DNA of 64,000 nucleotides from Toxonevra muliebris (Eukaryota; Arthropoda; Insecta; Diptera; Pallopteridae), in contig OY829326.1 of NCBI GenBank assembly GCA_963691655.1, positions 81,461,235-81,525,234 of the forward strand, read 5' to 3'. Numbering within the stretch: the first letter of the stretch is position 1; every line of letters begins with the position of its first letter. The notes beneath the pieces were generated by a model that saw only the letters and a list, made by a program, of their open reading frames with translations, was not told where the DNA came from and made no database searches. Positions 11,320-21,919 of this stretch are shown here, piece after piece. Position numbers and translations under genes: made by a program.

Positions 11320-11560
11320 TTTATCTTTTTGTGCTTAGCAACTTTGCTTCAGACATCAAATTCGTATCTGTTGAAGTAAAGAATTTTTTTTAATAGCCTG
11401 TGAAGACCCCATTTTTCCGACTTCAGGTCCATATTGTTGGAGAACTAGATGGAGAAAAACTGAGGACGCAGTCGTGATTAACGACCCTAAATTACTATAA
11501 AACCGTTGGAAAATCTTGCGTATAAAATTTTTGTTGCACTGTGTAATCTGTAGCTGAATT
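11320..11560. repeat. Dispersed repeat (family also at about 53460-53640)
   Basis: Blocks such as catcaaattcgtatc and tttttccgacttcaggtcc recur in the same order near 53480-53560, and gcactgtgtaat recurs near 53625. No coding potential. An old interspersed repeat. Confidence 0.7.
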
Positions 11561-12364
11561 AAGACAACTATACATTTATGGTACCAGCAAAATTCGTTTT
11601 ACTAAAAAAATAGAATTTGTAATGTGTGCTAGTAATTCCACTAGATTTCAAGAGGAATAACTAATAGTTCAGTCATTATAAAGATAAAAAAACCTTTTTT
11701 TTTACTAATAAATGGTTAATCGTTGGAGATATCAAAAAATTATCTAGGACACAAAAAAAGTATCCAGTAATTTTTTCGTATATATCAGAGCTGTAAAAGA
11801 TTGCAGTCTTTTTCAGTTTGAAGTCAACAGTCTTTTTGTGAATGCGGAATTAAGACTTTGAAGTCACAAGTCATATTGAAGTCAATGACTTATCATTCAT
11901 TTTTGAAATCATTTTTTTGAAGTCATGAATGATCAGTTTCTTATTTGCAGTCCTAATCTGAACAAAGTATTAATTGACTTGTAGTCATTCATTCTGAAGT
12001 CATTTAAAGTGAATTTAAGTCACTTGAAGTCAATTGCAGCCATTTTAAGTCAATTGACTTCAGTTTATTTCAATGAAGTCAATTGACTTCACCGAAATAA
12101 ACTGAATTCATTGAAATAACTTGAAAGTCATTTGAGTTATTTTTCATAATTTTACACATTTTCATGTTCACACTTATTACGAATTATTTTTCTTGTTGCA
12201 AATATCCGCCCAAACCCAATAAGCTATATAACAAAGTGTAGTACACGTGAAACTAACATATGTAAACTAGTGTAATCAAAATGCAATGTTATTTGTGTTT
12301 TTAAAATTGTGCCGTTAAAACTTAATAAATACATTACACTATCGTCGGCAATTGAAATTTAGAA

Positions 12365-12792
12365 GAGAGTTTGGCACATGACGTATTTTTCGTGAGAAAG
12401 CGAGAATCGAAAATTCACCATGATGACCTTTTGTGAGTGTTAGTAAAAAATAAAGACACGCGAGTACATTCGTGAACGTGACATGATTTTCACGTGAGCA
12501 AGCTAGAGCGCGATTTAATTTTTATAATTCCCACATGAACATGTGTGAGTGCGATATAATTTTCACGTAAAAATACGTGAGCAATAATTTCTTTTGTTCA
12601 TGATGCCATTTTATTTGTATATGTGTGTACCTAAATTTACATATTTTAGAATAAAAAGACAGCGTGCGTAAGCATGCGTGAAATATTTGGAAAATATCAA
12701 CGTTCGTGAACATTCATGAATTTTTTAAAAATGTTAGCGTGCGTGAACATGCGTGAGCGTTAGTCAAAAAGTATTCACGCGCCCATCTCTAG
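12365..12792. repeat. Repeat rich in GTGAGCG/CGTGAAC motifs, nested in the hAT element
   Basis: Motifs of the form cgtgaacatgcgtgagcg recur irregularly across this block, which ends acgcgcccatctcta. It interrupts the GAAGTCA array of the surrounding element, so it probably inserted later. Edges and family are uncertain. Confidence 0.45.
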
Positions 12793-12891
12793 TAAAAAAT
12801 TTTGCACTACACTTTAAGATACAGCATTTTTGGTTGAGGCAGAGGTTTGTAAAAAAAAAATTATTGGCAGGTACATAGTCCTCAAAACCAG

Positions 12892-13135
12892 AGCTGGGAG
12901 GTAATGATTACTTTTGTAATATAATTACTCATGAAGTACCATTACTTAAAAGTACAATTTCTCCAATAGGCTTCAAAATTGTTTGAGCTATGCTCATTTC
13001 TTAATGCAGAGTATAATTAAGTCAACATGATGAACAACAAAGCTTTTATATATTTTCGGTTAAACACATGAAGAGCTTTTTTGTTTAATTAAATAATTAT
13101 ACTACTTATAAATACTGTATATTTTTTATCATTCA
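12892..13135. repeat. Second hAT-like end fragment, nested
   Basis: It starts CAGAGCTGGGAGGTAATG, a hAT-style terminus different from that of the host element. No matching opposite end was found, so it is a solo or truncated piece. Confidence 0.35.
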
Positions 13136-13529
13136 ATAATAGACTTCACTCAGTGAAGGTGAAGTCTCAATTGACTGCAAGACTTCATGGCTGGGACTTC
13201 AAACCAATTTTAAGTCATGACTGTGACTTCAAACCAATTTGAAGTCATGACTGCGACTTCAAGTATAATGTGAACTCATGTGAGTGATTGTGACTTATTT
13301 GCATTGAAGTCTCAAATTGATTGCTATAATCAATGAGCAGTCATTGACTTCAAAAAGACTGGTGACTTAATTTTTTAAAGTCATAAGTCTCAAATGAAAT
13401 CAAAGACTGTAAACAGAAAACGTAATTCATTTGCAGTGACTTCAATGAATGCAGCTCGAAATGACTGCAATCTTTTACAGCTCTGGTATATATCATAGTT
13501 TTCGAGATATTCAATATTTCTAAACTTTT

Positions 13530-13725
13530 TTTTAAAGAAATCACTTAAGCTTTTTTTGTGTGGTAGATAATTTTTTGGCTTCTCCAACGGTTAAGCAGTA
13601 ATTATTAAAAAAGTTTTTTTTCACCAAAGAGGGGCAGAACTGATTTTTGTGGTTTTTCCATCATCATACCCCCACTAACAATTACAAAAAAAAAATCTCA
13701 GATAAAAATTATTAAGCACTTTTGG
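13530..13725. repeat. Dispersed repeat (family also at 50360-50575)
   Basis: aaatcacttaagctttttt, cggttaa, catacccccactaacaatta and aaaatctcag recur in order at 50360-50560. The hAT element at 11786-13485 appears to sit beside or within this repeat. Confidence 0.7.
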
Positions 13726-13795
13726 TGGATTTTTTACTCTACCGACTGGACTATAAGCGCAAACATAAAAAAAGGCAAAAACTTGACTGCACACA

Positions 13796-13960
13796 CAGTG
13801 GCGGATACAAAGGTGGAGAGGGGGCATGGGGGAAATACCCTCACCCACAGTAATAACTTACTTATGTAAAATTTCTGCATATGTGCAGAATTATTTTTTG
13901 TTTCTGGTCTTCTCATCCCCCCTCCCCACTCCCCAAAAATACTTCCATAATCCGCCACTA
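13796..13960. mobile_element. Small hAT-like MITE, about 165 bp
   Basis: CAGTGGCGGAT at the left is mirrored by ATCCGCCACTA at the right, with GGGG-rich/CCCC-rich subterminal segments also inverted. The terminal base differs and no clean 8-bp duplication is seen, so the assignment is tentative. Confidence 0.5.
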
Positions 13961-14549
13961 TCACATATGTGTACGTTTCAGCGAAGATGTTATAGACATT
14001 AAGGCTTTTTCATTAACGCCATCTGAAATTGGAATTCATTGCCTAATTATTTACGATGTATTGTTAACGCTAAGGAAAATAAAAAAACCAATTACCTAAT
14101 ATAATTTTTTATAAGGCATTCCATAGAGATTAAGCTACACTTTATTCAGAAATACGATTATTATACAAAAGAGATTTTCTCATATGTACATTTTTTACAA
14201 ATAAAATAAAATAAATCGTGTATCATCAGGCTTCACATAAATAAATAAATAAATAAAAAATGCTTTGAACAGTATACCAGGAGGGAAGGGCAATCAGATT
14301 TGACATTGATTTCAATGCCTGATATGCACATACTTAGTGCATACTTTCTATTTCTACTATGCCTCGCTATGGCATATAATTTGAGTGTATGCCTAATATA
14401 AAAATTCGATTTGTAATTTATTACAATTGATATGAAATTTGATTACAAAGTGAAGTTTTTATTGAGTTTTATTTTTATGTGTTCACAAGAGCGAAATTGA
14501 GAAGTAAACGTGCCATTTTTATTCTTTATGTAATTGTAGATGTCATATC

Positions 14550-15883
14550 ATGGGCTGTTTTTTCGAAACAGCTAAACAAGGAAATCAATGTGGCAACGTC
14601 AACAGCGTCATCACCAATAACAATAACGTCAAGAATTACGACAGCAGTCATCAAGAGCCAACAATAAAAGTAGCGTTTTGCCAAAACGAAGAGGAAAATA
14701 TATTCTACACTAACAACAGCAACAACAAAACCGCCAAGGATATAAATCAGCAACAGCAAAATAGTAAAAAGTTTCAAACCACAATAGAAAACAGAATTGC
14801 AGCAAACTGTGAAGAAGCACACGAAAACAAAACAGAACAGCAAAAGCAACAAGGGCAACAACAACAAAACGAGCAATTATACGATTTTAAAGACTCGAAC
14901 AACAACCACAACAACAACAAAAGCAAATCCATTACTAAACTAAAAACATTCACAGAAGACGACAGCAACAGCAACAGCAACACCTCCATCGATATAAACA
15001 ATTTGCAAATATCCTGTAGACATTGCTATCCAATTGCCTGCCACTGCAACAACAACAACAACCACAACAACAGCAACGCCAACCAAAACAATAATACTAT
15101 ACCGAATACGAACAGTTGTTGTTGCAGCCACACATCTAATTCTACAAATACAAGAAGCAATAGTTGCTGCCGGCGTCAAACACAAACACTGCACCGTACA
15201 ACGCAACAGTATGAGCAACAGCAACAGTCGCGCCAAAGTTATCGCAATGCAACAATGGCAGCACGCAATATGGCTGCCAATATGGCGGCCGCATGCAGCG
15301 GCAGCAGTAACAATATCCAAGAGATGTTGCTGTATGCGCGAAATACCTTAACGACACATTTGATCAGTGTCAGCAACAGTTTAATCGAAAATATAAACTA
15401 TTATTCAGCAGCAGATACGGCTGTTGCGTTGCTCAAGCGTAAAAAGCAGCAACAGCAACATCATCATCAGCATCACCAGCAACAGCATCGGAATTATCAG
15501 CATCATCATCATTGCCATCATTATCATCAATATGCTCCGTATCATCATCATCATCATCATCATCATCACCTTCATAATCATCGACAACAGAAGCAAAAGC
15601 ACAACGCAACAAGAAATTGCTGTCTTCAGCAGCAGCAGCATCAGCAGGGACATAAACAACAAGAAAATGCCGCCACCACCACAACCATCTCGACCACCAG
15701 CTACAGCTGCAATATTGCCTCGACCACCGCCGCCGCTGCTGCCGCTTACAATTACATTGGCCACAACTCGATTAGCTTCTATGCTGCCTCGAGCGTTATA
15801 CTCGTACTCTGCTACTTGACTAGCACAACTTCAGCAGCTGCTGCCAACTCAGAGAATACTGCAGCACTCGACAAACACCCCAT
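14550..15883 (+). CDS. pHCl-1: pHCl-1-like chloride channel, first coding exon (low-complexity N-terminus and signal-like segment)
   Basis: Start at the first Met after an in-frame stop (14505-14507). Residues 1 to about 400 are Asn/Gln/His-rich, with poly-Q, poly-N, a Cys-rich patch, and a run of about ten His near residue 331. Residues about 409-431 (FYAASSVILVLCYLTSTTSA) form a hydrophobic segment with small residues after it, like a signal peptide. The exon ends in phase 2 at donor gtaagt (15884), and its last codon completes with the microexon at 16246. Membership in the channel gene rests on this exact phase join and on the expected position of a secretion signal before the ligand-binding domain. 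The long extension ahead of the signal is odd; translation might start elsewhere. Long frames on the other strand here are shadows of the codon repeats. Confidence 0.75.
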
Positions 15884-16043
15884 GTAAGTTGAATTGTTGA
15901 AAGTAGTCTTCGTACGTGCCGTGTACTCGTACATTGCTGTTGACTGAATACACTTAACTCGTAGTAGTAGTAGTACATTAGTACATACATAGATTGTGCG
16001 CCTAAAAGCATACATATCACATTAAACGTCTAACACAATTGTA

Positions 16044-16124
16044 GTACGTTTACGTTAACGTTTACGTTTCCGTTTACGTTTACGTTTCCGTTTCAACTTC
16101 TTGTCGCACACACACACACACACC
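16044..16124. repeat. TTTACG/TTTCCG minisatellite followed by (CA)n
   Basis: Irregular cgtttacgtttccgtttacg hexamer array to 16093, then a CA run at 16106-16123. It lies in the first intron. Confidence 0.85.
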
Positions 16125-16245
16125 CTTAATTTTTTATTCTTCTGTTCGTTAGTTTGTTCGTTCGTTCGTTTGTTCTTTTAGTTTGGTAAGGGTTTCCTTC
16201 CGTATTTCATCTGAAACTATTTTATTTCTTTTGATTTTCTTTCAG

Positions 16246-16266
16246 TCAAGGCATCGATTGGTCAAA
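16246..16266 (+). CDS. pHCl-1: pHCl-1-like channel, 21-nt microexon
   Basis: The acceptor tttcag ends at 16245 and the donor gtaagt starts at 16267. With one base completing the previous codon, it reads I-QGIDWS, and its last two bases join the next exon to make Lys. The intron before it is 362 bp and the one after is 5.6 kb. At 21 nt it preserves frame if skipped together with its phase (2 in, 2 out), so it may be an optional cassette. Confidence 0.75.
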
Positions 16267-16269
16267 GTA

Positions 16270-16990
16270 AGTGCACACCCAAAAAGTTTTTCGAAATTCA
16301 AAAAATATTTCACAAAAGTTGTTGCCTCAATTTAACAATTATATACATATCTATCTACCTAACTATTTACAATTACAGCGCCTAAAATTTTAACAATTTT
16401 AAATTTGCATGATTTACATTTTTGTTAAATTAACTTAAAAATAAAACAATACAAAGAAACTCAAACACAAATAAATCACACTCACGTGGTATACATAAAT
16501 ACATACATACAAATATATCATCATATTAATAAACGATAGAGGTTCATTTATCTAGAGTCCTTGATTTTCGAAAGTTCAAATTTATTCGTTGCCATATAAG
16601 CTATAAAATTTTATAAAGCTTTTTCTTTATTATTTTACTCTATTCGGAGTCAGGAAATTTATTGTTGTGGAGTTCCAGATTCCATCACCAATGAGAAAAA
16701 ACATCAAATTGAAATCTCAAAGACGTCGCTTTCACTTCTTTACGTTTCTAATGGTAGTCTCTTGAATCCAGATGACATTAATCTACAACTAAAGATAAGA
16801 AAAGTTAAATCATACCTAGCCCAAATAGACGCTGGTCATTAACGACCTTCCGAGTTGAATTGTCAGTTGCCAGATGTTTTTGTTCAATACTAAAAATAGT
16901 ATACTTGCATGGAAACTCTTTCCACTGAAGCTTTCATTTAGATCAAACTTGACCCTCGGTCAAACGCATGTTTCCATTGTCTCTTTAGTA
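16270..16990. other. Intronic sequence without a recognised feature
   Basis: AT-rich intron sequence after the microexon. No gene or element end is seen. Confidence 0.4.
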
Positions 16991-17639
16991 AATCATGAAG
17001 CCTGGCCAGACCCACATGCATTTCAGTGCATTCGTATGGAAATATTGCGATTTTGGGCATGCATTCGGACACATTTTTTTGCATAGTAGGTGCAAATTTC
17101 TTGAGAAGGTATAAAAAAAAGATAAATGTGAAAAAAAGATTTTATTTTTTTTATTTTTGTGTATTATTTAAAAACAAAAAGTATTGTGGTTGTGAATAAC
17201 ATTTTATGGAAATTTTATGATGTAAATATATTAAGGAGCCCTCAGCAACGCAACTAAATCACACATAATTGACCTTCGGGTATTGTTGGCATACTGGGTG
17301 GACCAAATGGTCACTCACTTTACATTACTTGTAACTCACTTTACATTACATGTAACCCATTGAAAATCGCAGTGTAACAATCCAACGCCCAGTAAACAAA
17401 TTTTCTAAATATGTCATATTTTTAAATGAACATTTGTATACAAAATATTGCAATTTCAAGAAAAAATGTTTATCAGGAGAACAGATTAGTAGGTCGGTAG
17501 CGTGGCTACTCCTTCACATAGGAAGCACAATTAGCGCTGGAACACCGTTTTGATACCAAACCTCATTAGTTAATGGGATTTTGTTCTTTGTTGTCTATAT
17601 CCAGTTCGTGAGATTAAGAAAAGGTATATGGAATGATTT

Positions 17640-19760
17640 TAGTCTGGTTCTAGCAAGAGTCGGGCAATGACAGAAAAAGTGGGTGGGAAAAGTCTCTGTT
17701 TCTTTAAGATTATTGTAGCTTCTGCAATGCGTATTGTGTGGGATGCAGCGGTTGTGAGAGTCTGGCCGCATGGTCCTCCTCTATTGACCAGTGTCCCATC
17801 AGTACTGCAGACAATTGGCTACATTAAATTGAGTTTGACAAAAAAAGCCCTTGGTTCTGATGTTTTTGAATTTTGGTCATGTTTTCTTGGTTATGTTGCA
17901 TGGGGAAAGACTTTTCCATCTGCCATCTGCAAGGGTAAGGAAATAAGAGAGTATATCAGCCTCGATTTTATTTAGGGGGGTTGCTACAGATTGCGCCTGA
18001 ATTAAATCCAGAGCTGAACCTCGTCCCGATAATTCCTCCCTTTCATTACCTTCGACTTTCCTGTGACCAGGAACCCAGATACGGTCAATATGCAGACTTA
18101 AGTTGGCGAGTAACACCCCGCATTGGTTAACTAATCTAAAGGATATTATGTGTGAGCCTATAGCCTTAATTGCCGCTTGGCTGTATGAGAATACAGCTAT
18201 TTTAGCCCTCCTTTGAAATTTGAAGAAGTTCAGCCTGGAAAACACTGGCTTCTTTCGGGAGTCTAATAGCGTTTTCTTTTCTTGACAAAATATTGCATTT
18301 TTTTGCCTCGTGCAACGGCAACAATTTTTTAATGTTGCCCACAACACTGCCAAAATATTGCCTTTTTATTGCAAGCAAAGAACATAAAAATGCTACTCTG
18401 TCAGAATCAGCTAATTTGCAGGGCAACATTCTCAGAGTGCAAAAGTGTTACATTTTTCCCCGCTCAGAAGGCAACATTTTTTAGAAAAGAACACAATACT
18501 CTTGGAAAGGGCTGCCTCTTTTTCAGAAAAGAACACGAAATTTGACAGCCCCCGCACTGTGCAGAAAAAATGCAACATTTTATAGAGAAAAGAAAACGCT
18601 ATAAGAGACTCAGCAATATTGAGATTTTCTAAGTAGACTCCCGCACCGACCCCGTAGTCCATCTTTTACCCGTGTACCTAGTACCTATTTTTGCCAGAAT
18701 CACTCTGGCTTTGAACATGGATATGATCCAGGTAATTAATGCCTCTTAGGTATCTTACCCGTAGCGGATTGGATAGCCTCTGTCTTAACGTTATTGAAAG
18801 CGCCTTCTATGCCAAGGAAGGAAGCTAATGAGAAAGGCTTGTGCTCTAGTAATTTTTCGATTGTTCCGATTACCTCATGTAGGGCAGTTTCGGTGGGCTT
18901 GCCCTGGAAGTAGTCGTGCTGGGATTTGAGAGCGCTTTACTTTCGATTGTCTTTCTAAGATAAATGTCTAGAACGCATTCTAGTGACTTGAGTACAAAGG
19001 TAGTTAAGCTGATGGATCTGAAGTCTTTAGCTCCTTCGTGCCTTCTTATGCCTACTTTTGGAATGAAAATGACCTTAACCCTTCTTCAGCTTTTAATGAT
19101 ATGGCCTAATTGCAAGCTTTTTTTTGAAGAGCATCACCATCCAGAGAACTATAAAGTCTTTTAAGTTCCATAGCATAATTGGGGCATTGTATGGGCTGAA
19201 ACTCTTAATTGACCAAAGAATTTTTTAAGTAATCATGAATCAATAGAGGTTGGAGAGATGTTTATTGAGGGGATTGTATATTACGACTTCCTTGACGAAG
19301 TCTGTACTACCAGAAAAATGGGTGCTTACAAGTGAATCTAAAGATTCGGCCACGGATGTCGTCCAGGTACGGTCTTGATATAAGAGGGGCAAGAATGTTC
19401 TTTAGACAGCAACTTTCCTATGAGAGCTGAATCTTTTATTTCGTCTATGGAACTACAGAAATCCCTCCAGGCCTTATTTTTGGCTTCTCCGATGACAATC
19501 TTTGTAGGGTGGATAGAATTTATTACTGTGACAGATGTTGATGATCAACCTCATGAGTTTTCCCAGCTTGCATAGAACTTGATTGTACCATACCGGAAAT
19601 GGTTTCTTAATATGGGTGATCAGGCAGAAGGCCGCTTGTCGTCCTAAAAGTTTTCTACCTTCTCATTCAAATTTTCTGTGGTAATAATATTTGTAATATG
19701 TTTAGGGCGTAGCTTCTTCTAAAAGAGTTCCAGTCAGTTCTATGTAGAGCAGGGTTTTTA
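17640..19760 (-). pseudogene. Dead non-LTR retrotransposon with RT and RNase H (LOA/I/R1-like)
   Basis: Reading the minus strand from high to low coordinates, reverse transcriptase pieces come first: FIPKVG-RRHEGAKDFR with SLTTF-LKSLE near 19060-18950, and IEGAFNNVKTEAIQS near 18810-18770. Next is the RNase H C-terminal half (SYSQAAIKAIGS and IWVPGHRKVEGNE, 18180-18040). The zinc-knuckle-like tail HFFCHCPTLARTR lies near 17660. RNase H downstream of RT is typical of the I/LOA/R1 group of LINEs. Several frameshifts and stops and a nested MITE (18259-18612) show that it is dead. Confidence 0.75.
18259..18612. mobile_element. MITE nested in the dead LINE
   Basis: GAGTCT...ATAGCGTTTTCTTTTCT at the left is mirrored by agaaaagaaaacgctat...AGACTC at the right (2-bp offset near the ends). 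Inward, GTTGCC/GGCAAC motifs recur on both sides. It splits the RNase H reading of the surrounding LINE. Edges are within a few bases. Confidence 0.6.
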
Positions 19761-20129
19761 CGGAATGTAAGACAATTTCAAAAGCATATTTCAGAAAGTG
19801 TAACAACCCAATGTTGTTTAAAATTCAAATTTTCAACTTCTACAAAATATTTTGGAAAAATTTAAAGTAGTTTATCAAAGATCTCTTTTGGATATCTTTA
19901 TATGGGCTGAAAATTAAAAATATATTACATTAGCGAAAAAAGTTATTGAAATAGATGTGTTAAAACAACTGAGAAAAAAAAAGTTAAGTAAGTTGCACCT
20001 GCAAGGCATAAAAATGTGTCCGAATGTATGCCCAAAATCGCAATATCTCCATACAAATGTAATGAAATGTATATGGGTCTGGCCAGGCCTCATGTGTTAC
20101 GAACGTGATGTGTATTATATTAAAATATC

Positions 20130-21380
20130 CTTATAGTTAGGTTGAATCGATAGCCTCATAGACACGAATAAAACTATCGAATATGTACTTGTATCGAATA
20201 CTCGTTTAACCCTTCCCTGCTCAACAACGCAAATTTTATTTAAAAAAATATTAAGGAATAGCATTCATCATTCTGAACAACTTTTGTTCTATGACTTTTT
20301 CAATACCTTAATTACAAGTGTTAACATCTGAAATTACCTTATGGGCCATATATGGTTCGTTGGACAGTACCAAGTAAAAGAGAAATCTGTAGCTTTTTTT
20401 TAATTGAGAAAAATAACCAAAAATTCAAATTTATACCAATTATTCTGTGTGAATTTTTGTAGAAAGTAGAGTACGTTTACCACAACCAGGAACTTTGCAT
20501 TTGAATCGCCTCTAAAAGGCTGTCATCAAATGTTTATTCCAACTGTTGGAAACAAAAATTTGATAATACTTTGATTGCTTCGAAGAAAAACAAATACCAA
20601 TCAGCACACCTTTAACAACACAACAATATTTTTTTTATGTTGAAATTCGTAAAATTTCTTGAAGTTTTTGCTGTTTGAGAATCAAAAATCTTATTTGTGT
20701 CCGAAAAACGTATATTTTCACATAAAAATGGCAATAACTTTCGACAGCTGCCATTTTCTAATACTGGTATATACGCGCATCGATAAAGAGAGCCAAAATC
20801 TACGAAACCCATATTGTGTTTTGGATGTTGGAGGTAAGATGGCGATACTATTACCGTCTAAAGTGGTGGGACCATATACGGCAGCATAAGCAAGGAAGGG
20901 TTAAAGAGACAGATTGCACTTTTTAAGTGATTGTCGAGGCCAGAACGGCTCATTGTGATACCACATAGTTGAATCTACAGTTTACACTATTCAAAACAAG
21001 TTTTTTGTCTATACATCATGGTTTTGACATATTTCCACTGGAAACGCGTGAATCATATAGAAATTACTTTAACTTGAGTATATGATATTTATTATGCTTA
21101 GATGCAAATCGGTAGAAAATTTCGAATAGAAGGAAAACTAATCAGCAGATTATAGCTTGTTAAAAATATTTTATTTTAATGAAGAGGCTTCAATAAACAT
21201 TATGTTCTACATGCATGGCCGGCCATATTTTCTAGAACTTCAATACAGTACTGCAATATTTTCGTACATTACAATATTGCAATATGGACTGAAATATTTT
21301 GAATATGCATATTGAATAATTCTGCAGTGGCATTTTGAAATATATTATTGATTGCTGTAAAAGATTGTAAAACGATCCAC
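20130..21380. mobile_element. Copy of the 39.5-kb element family, interrupted by a piggyBac-like insertion
   Basis: atgtacttgtatcgaatactcgttt precedes the insertion here and also occurs at about 39558. The stretch 21065-21360 (for example gatatttattatgcttaga, tgcaatattttc, actgaaatattttgaatatgc) is closely similar to 39765-39965. Its own inverted ends are not clear, so this copy is probably degraded. Edges are approximate. Confidence 0.65.
20210..20900. mobile_element. Non-autonomous piggyBac-like element (691 bp)
   Basis: TTAA duplications at 20206-20209 and 20901-20904 flank imperfect inverted ends CCCTTCCCTGCT and AGCAAGGAAGGG. TTAA targeting with CCC-starting termini is the piggyBac signature. 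There is no transposase frame. It sits inside another transposon copy. Confidence 0.8.
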
Positions 21381-21830
21381 AATTTGAAATAGGTATTGTC
21401 TAGCAACATTTCAGTTTTTTTAATAAATAGGATTGTACCTATTTGAGTTCCAAGAACTACGAGCACATACACAAGCCCTAACTACTCCTCATTACTTTTA
21501 AAACATTCAATGCAATACCACTACATATGTACAATACATACTTGCGTAAACTCATTCAACCATGTACATATATATGTATATAAATATAGATACTCCTCAC
21601 CTTGTGTTACTATCATTTTGGCGCTTTTAATTAAAATCCGTTTCCTTTTGGTTTTTGTGTTAATAATTTTCCTTTTAACTACAACAATTAAAAAAAGCAT
21701 TCAACGTGTTAACAAATAAAATAAAACTTAACATTTTCGCGCAATTTTTACTTACCACTTTTTGTTCTGGGAGGAGAATTTTTTTGTGCATAAAAATGTT
21801 TTCGCTTTTGTTCTTTCTCTACATTCACAG

Positions 21831-21919
21831 ATTCGATGAATCGAGCTCGGACAAAGAAATTTTAGATTTGCTGCTGGAGAAGAAACGCTACGATAAAAGA
21901 CTACTGCCGCCAGTGAATG
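21831..21919 (+). CDS. pHCl-1: pHCl-1-like channel, exon 3 (N-terminal extracellular part)
   Basis: The acceptor attcacag ends at 21830 and the donor gtaagt begins at 21920. It reads K-FDESSSDKEILDLLLEKKR followed by YDKRLLPPVN, the mature N-terminal helix of a Cys-loop subunit (the YD-R-PP motif sits just ahead of the first beta strand in this family). It enters in phase 2 from the microexon and leaves in phase 1 to the exon at 26184. Reading on past 21919 reaches a stop only after 70 residues, so intron retention would truncate the protein. Confidence 0.85.

Larger units (their letters stand above)
11786..13485. mobile_element. Non-autonomous hAT element, 1.7 kb
   Basis: The ends CAGAGCTGTAAAAGATTGCA (11786 onward) and the exact complement ending at 13485 form perfect 23-bp inverted repeats. 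An 8-bp direct repeat GTATATAT flanks it at 11778-11785 and 13486-13493, fitting the hAT consensus nTnnnnAn. Both subterminal regions (about 11810-12140 and 13140-13460) are packed with variants of GAAGTCA and its complement, typical of hAT subterminal binding arrays. No transposase is present. Other repeats are nested inside. Confidence 0.85.
16994..20094. mobile_element. Long inverted-repeat pair enclosing a dead LINE (3.1 kb)
   Basis: About 100 nt at 16994-17095 (containing gatattgcg-like attgcgattttgggcat and cattcggacacattttt) is repeated in inverted orientation at 19990-20094 with modest divergence. This is the layout of a foldback or long-TIR DNA element. The interior is mostly a minus-strand LINE relic, which probably inserted into the element. 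Outer target duplications were not identified, so two independent inverted copies remain possible. Confidence 0.55.

Noticed and set aside
14526..15819. Several long open frames on the minus strand and in other plus frames across 14.5-15.8 kb
   Set aside because: They are translations of CAA/CAG/CAT repeats of the channel's first exon in other frames (poly-L, poly-V, poly-I, poly-M, poly-D). They have no motifs and no splice support.
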